Positions 60,984 to 64,000 of a stretch of 64,000 bases of DNA are shown here, piece after piece. Position 1 is the first letter of the stretch; each line of letters opens with the position of its first letter. The stretch is taken from assembly GCF_900142655.1 (NCBI RefSeq), contig NZ_FRBQ01000003.1, positions 498,060 through 562,059 on the forward strand, written 5' to 3'. The notes under the pieces are model-generated. The model did no database searches. It was given only the letters and a program-made list of their open reading frames with translations, and was not told the origin of the DNA. Source of the stretch: Phytopseudomonas punonensis (GTDB lineage: Bacteria > Pseudomonadota > Gammaproteobacteria > Pseudomonadales > Pseudomonadaceae). The translations under genes and the position numbers were made by a program.

Positions 60984-61458
60984 GAGTGGTTATGGCGATA
61001 GGGGACATTCGTAGGGTGGGCCGGGGCGCGTAGCTGACGCTTCACCTACGCGGCCCGACCCGTCCACCGCTCTGCAATCGCAATGGTGGATGAAAAGAGC
61101 GTCATCCACCCTACGACTGCTTCTGCCTTGAAGCTGCCTCTTTCCACACGTGTAAACGGCAATCGATGATCGTACTGAAGACCAGTCGTCGCCCATCTCA
61201 AAAACGCTTTCCCGAGCATATTGTTCAGCCGCGGGGCCGTGCGTAGAATCGCCGCCACAGGCCATCTCATACCTATAATTTTCCGCTCTCCGCATCCGCC
61301 ACTCCCCGCTTTCATTGCTTCGGGAGCGCGAGCTGCCGTGTGCGTGTTCGTCGTGTATGGGCTTTAAATTTTAGTTCGCTTCTACCGCGCTCGTTGCCAT
61401 CCGGCCTCGGGCGAATGGCCGTTGTAGTCAGCGTTCCCCAAGGGCGGATATCAGCCGA
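60984..61458. other. Intergenic region with second palindromic repeat
   Basis: No gene is seen in these 475 bases. The left part is the repeat copy 2. The remainder is of mixed composition and must hold the sotB promoter, for which I cannot pick clear elements. Confidence 0.5.
61011..61114. repeat. Intergenic palindromic repeat, copy 2
   Basis: This copy starts GTAGGGTGGG and ends TCCACCCTAC. Its right 38 bp match copy 1 exactly, while its left part differs and is 28 bp longer. It lies just after the UTRA regulator gene and may act as that gene's terminator. Confidence 0.75.
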
Positions 61459-62649
61459 ATGAACACACCGGAAAGAGCGCACAGCGGTAACTGGTTGAGC
61501 GTGATCGCACTGGCGCTCGGCGCCTTCATTTTCAATACCACCGAATTCGTGCCGGTTGGCTTGTTGAGCCAGATCGGCCACAGCTTCGAGATGAGCACCG
61601 CCAGCGTCGGCCTGATGCTGACCATCTACGCCTGGGTGGTGGCCCTGGCGTCGCTGCCGCTGATGCTGCTGACCCGCAATATCGAGCGGCGCAAGCTGCT
61701 GGCCTTCGTGTTCATGCTGTTTATCGCCAGCCACATCCTCTCGGGTATCGCCTGGAGTTTCAGCGTGCTGATGGTCAGCCGTATCGGCATCGCCCTGGCG
61801 CACGCGCTGTTCTGGGCGATCACCGCTTCCCTTGCGATCCGTGTGGCGCCCGAAGGCAAGCAGGCGCAGGCCCTTGGCCTGCTGGCGACCGGCAGCGCGC
61901 TGGCCATGGTGCTGGGTATTCCCCTGGGTCGGGTGATCGGCGAGGTGCTGGGCTGGCGCACCACTTTTACGGTGATCGCCGTGGTAGCGGGCGTGGTGGT
62001 GCTGTGCCTGATGAAGAACCTGCCGCTGCTGCCGAGCCAGAATTCCGGTTCGCTGCGCAGCCTGCCGGTGCTGTTCAAGCGCCCGGCGTTGGTCACCGTG
62101 TACGTGCTCACCGCACTGGTGATCACTGCGCACTTCACCGCCTATACCTACATCGAGTCGTTCGCCCTGGAAGTGGCGGGCATCGCTGCCGACATGGTCA
62201 CCGTATTGCTATTGCTGTTTGGCGGCGCCGGGATCATCGGCTCCATTCTGTTCAGCCGCTACAGCGGTCGCTTCCCGCGCGGTTTCGTTATCGCGGCGAT
62301 AGCCGTGCTGAGTCTGTGCATGCTGCTTCTGCTGCCCGTGGCCCGCGAGCATGCTTACCTGGCGACGCTGAGTGTGATCTGGGGCATCGCCATGATGTGC
62401 TTCGGCCTGGCGCTGCAGGCCAAGGTGCTGAATCTCGCCTCGGACGCCACCGACGTGGCCATGGCACTGTTCTCCGGCATCTTCAATATCGGCATCGGCG
62501 GCGGCGCCTTGCTCGGCAGCGTGGTGAGCAGCGGGCTGGGCGTGGCCAATGTCGGCATCGTTGGCGGCATGCTGGGTATCGGTGGCCTGCTGCTGTGCTG
62601 CGTGACTACCTACCGCTTTTCTCGCCCGCTCAAGGTGCAGGCGCTGTAA
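61459..62649 (+). CDS. sotB: Sugar efflux MFS transporter SotB
   Basis: This 396-residue protein with 12 helices follows the E. coli SotB (YdeA) sequence closely by memory, including [50 protein letters not shown] and [19 protein letters not shown]. SotB exports arabinose and similar sugars and IPTG. GGCGGA lies upstream of the ATG. The gene is alone. The physiological substrate in this organism is not known. Confidence 0.92.
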   Translation: MNTPERAHSGNWLSVIALALGAFIFNTTEFVPVGLLSQIGHSFEMSTASVGLMLTIYAWVVALASLPLMLLTRNIERRKLLAFVFMLFIASHILSGIAWSFSVLMVSRIGIALAHALFWAITASLAIRVAPEGKQAQALGLLATGSALAMVLGIPLGRVIGEVLGWRTTFTVIAVVAGVVVLCLMKNLPLLPSQNSGSLRSLPVLFKRPALVTVYVLTALVITAHFTAYTYIESFALEVAGIAADMVTVLLLLFGGAGIIGSILFSRYSGRFPRGFVIAAIAVLSLCMLLLLPVAREHAYLATLSVIWGIAMMCFGLALQAKVLNLASDATDVAMALFSGIFNIGIGGGALLGSVVSSGLGVANVGIVGGMLGIGGLLLCCVTTYRFSRPLKVQAL

Positions 62650-62667
62650 GGCGCAGGCCAGCAGATT

Positions 62668-62943
62668 TCAGGCCTGCTGGCTCAGCCATTCGTCCCGGGT
62701 AATTTCCCAGATTTGCGACGGTAGTCGGCCGCAGACGTAGTCACTCTCGCCGGTCTCAACCAAGCGCATGCCTTCACGCTCGGAGATGCGCTGCGACGCT
62801 GCACTGGCCACGGCCTTGGGCACGCGCATCAGTGGGCGGTTCAATACCTCGAACCAATAGCGGTTGACCGCCACGCAGGCTTCGCCCATCAGGCCCTGGC
62901 GATGCCAGGCTGGGGCGATCCAGAAGCCGCGCTTGCCACCCAT
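62668..62943 (-). pseudogene. Truncated GNAT acetyltransferase (C-terminal part)
   Basis: These 91 residues match only the C-terminal half of RimJ/RimL-type acetyltransferases: the acetyl-CoA loop region FWIAPAWHRQGLMGEA, then VLNRPLMRVPKAVASAASQRISEREGMRL. The N-terminal half is missing, and the fragment starts 8 nt after the stop of mdaB. A fusion or deletion event that placed mdaB next to the remnant is likely. A start codon MGGKRG is present, so a short product could still be made, but it lacks part of the fold. Confidence 0.75.
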
Positions 62944-62951
62944 GCGCTGCT

Positions 62952-63542
62952 TCAGGCCTGCGTCTGAAAGACGCGCGCCAGGTGCTCGCGGTAGCGTTGC
63001 ACGTCACGCTCGACATCCGGGCGCTTCATCACGTCCACGCACAGGAAGGTCGGCAGGGCGCTCATGCCGAGGAACTGCTGGGACTTGTGGAACGGGAAGT
63101 AAACCGCGTCCACCCCTTTGCCTTCGAAGAAGTCGCTCGGGTCGTCGAAGGCCTGCTGCGGCGCGTTCCAGGTCAGCGACAGCATGTATTGCTTGCCGTG
63201 GATCAGGCCGCCGCTGCCGTACTTCTGCGATGCATCGGAGCGGGTACGGCCGTCGCTGGCGTACAGGCTGCCGTGGCCTTCGGTGAATACCTCGTCGAGG
63301 TACTTCTTGACGATCCACGGTGCGCCCATCCACCAGCCTGGCATCTGATAGATCACCACGTCGGCCCAGAGAAATTTCTGAACCTCTTCGGCGATGTCGT
63401 AACCGGCATCGATTTCGGTGGTCTTGAACTCGAGACCGGCGCCGTCGAAGTAGGCGGCAGCGGTTTCATGCAGGGTGCGATTGAGGCGGCCAGCGGAGTG
63501 GGCGAATTGTTTGCCGCCGTTGAGGAGCAGGATCTTCTTCAT
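62952..63542 (-). CDS. mdaB: NADPH:quinone oxidoreductase MdaB
   Basis: This 196-residue flavodoxin-like enzyme reduces quinones by two electrons with FAD and NADPH. It matches MdaB: MKKILLLNGGKQFAHSAGRLNRTL for the FAD phosphate, QMPGWWMGAPWIVKKYLDEVF, and GLIHGKQYMLSLTWNAP. The start giving MKKILLL is used. A YgiN-type monooxygenase gene is divergent from it; in E. coli mdaB and ygiN are adjacent. Confidence 0.93.
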   Translation of the reverse strand: MKKILLLNGGKQFAHSAGRLNRTLHETAAAYFDGAGLEFKTTEIDAGYDIAEEVQKFLWADVVIYQMPGWWMGAPWIVKKYLDEVFTEGHGSLYASDGRTRSDASQKYGSGGLIHGKQYMLSLTWNAPQQAFDDPSDFFEGKGVDAVYFPFHKSQQFLGMSALPTFLCVDVMKRPDVERDVQRYREHLARVFQTQA

Positions 63543-63699
63543 GTCGGGCTTCCCGTAACTGATTGAATGACGCCAGGTTACGGGCTCTCGCACAGGCGAA
63601 AAATGCCTGTATGAGCAAATCATTAATGACTCAAGTGCATGAATTCGAGGTAATTACTTGCGCTAGGGTGTGCAGCAAATCCACACCGGAGCACTCCTT

Positions 63700-64000
63700 A
63701 TGTACGGATTCATCCTGCACGCCCACGCCCGCCCGGAACGCGCCGACGACTTCGAAAGGCTATTTCGCGCCTACGTAGAACCGAGTCGCGCCGAGCCAGG
63801 CTGCATCGAATACCACGTGCTGCGTGATGCCAGCGACCCTGCGCTGTTCATTTTCTTCGAGGTCTGGCAGTCCCGCGAGCATCTAACGGTGCACACTACC
63901 TTGCCGCATATGCGCGACTTCCATGAGAAGCGCATGGAGTATCTGCTGCGGGACTTCGAGATCCGCGAAATCGAGATGCTCCGCCCTTCATCAGCCGGGG
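63700..64000 (+). CDS. YgiN-type antibiotic biosynthesis monooxygenase, cut by the window end
   Basis: This frame is open for 100 codons from the ATG to the end of the window and has no stop, so it is a partial gene. It reads MYGFILHAHARPERADDFERLF, with EPSRAEPGCIEYHVLRDASDPALFIFFEVW, the pattern of ABM-domain proteins (ferredoxin-like beta-barrel dimers), near the family's full length of about 100. E. coli YgiN acts on quinols and pairs with MdaB. The gene is divergent from mdaB here with a gap of 157 nt. Confidence 0.82.
   Translation, partial: MYGFILHAHARPERADDFERLFRAYVEPSRAEPGCIEYHVLRDASDPALFIFFEVWQSREHLTVHTTLPHMRDFHEKRMEYLLRDFEIREIEMLRPSSAG

Noticed and set aside
1..64000. tRNA, rRNA, CRISPR, insertion sequence or prophage genes
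   Set aside because: Reading both strands I found no cloverleaf-like gene, no regularly spaced repeats and no transposase, integrase or phage structural protein.

Overview
The window looks like a chromosomal stretch of a Pseudomonas (Pseudomonadaceae) genome. The reasons are the high-GC coding bias, an OprD-type porin, a liuRABCDE leucine/isovalerate operon in the usual pseudomonad order, an FklB-type PPIase lipoprotein, LpxL, ZapE, RbsBACRKD, SotB and MdaB/YgiN genes, and pseudomonad-type intergenic palindromes. I see no rRNA, tRNA, CRISPR array, phage or transposase gene. The species cannot be fixed from sequence alone.

Layout. (1) 9-11828: a carboxylate island. A minus-strand operon (PrpF/GalD-type isomerase, OprD porin, TctC-TctB-TctA tripartite tricarboxylate transporter, D-2-hydroxyacid dehydrogenase) is divergent from a LysR regulator. 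A second PrpF/GalD isomerase, a DctA-type carrier and a CitMHS carrier follow the regulator. (2) 11994-13225: three small genes (DUF2892-type, thioredoxin-like, acidic low-complexity protein) separated by clear terminators. (3) 13360-20277: liuRABCDE, with a dyad over the liuR promoter. (4) 20529-31849: housekeeping and mixed genes: FKBP lipoprotein, YkvA-type protein behind a DnaA-box hairpin, a BdcA-like SDR with an MFS exporter divergent from a TetR regulator, acetyl-CoA acetyltransferase, DUF2218, LpxL acyltransferase, patatin, ZapE, a small Xre regulator with a 4-TM partner, and a TSUP permease. (5) 31940-33256: an orphan beta-propeller-like protein.

(6) 33657-43613: an uptake and amidohydrolase island with an FCD-GntR regulator, an NMT1/THI5-type ABC importer, a cytosine-deaminase-like amidohydrolase with altered catalytic positions, a branched-chain-type ABC importer in which LivM, LivG and LivF are one polypeptide, and a divergent NTF2-like protein. 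Twin TTGCTAGCA boxes 21 bp apart lie in the divergent promoter. This is my best candidate for an undescribed system. (7) 43743-45429: PdxY and two small secreted proteins. (8) 45721-51583: the ribose operon rbsBACRKD behind a near-consensus promoter and a perfect LacI-family operator. (9) 51792-54327: a lower-GC LysR/SDR/GST trio that may be acquired. (10) 54710-60983: an ABC importer with a cytoplasmic alkaline-phosphatase-superfamily enzyme, a HAD phosphatase and a UTRA regulator, with three copies of the UTRA half-site TGGTCTA between regulator and transporter; probably uptake and processing of a phosphorylated compound. (11) 61459-64000: SotB exporter, a truncated GNAT gene, MdaB, and a divergent YgiN-type monooxygenase cut by the window end.

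Most operons show translational coupling by 4-nt ATGA or GTGA overlaps. Functions of regions 1, 6 and 10 beyond family level are inference from gene content.
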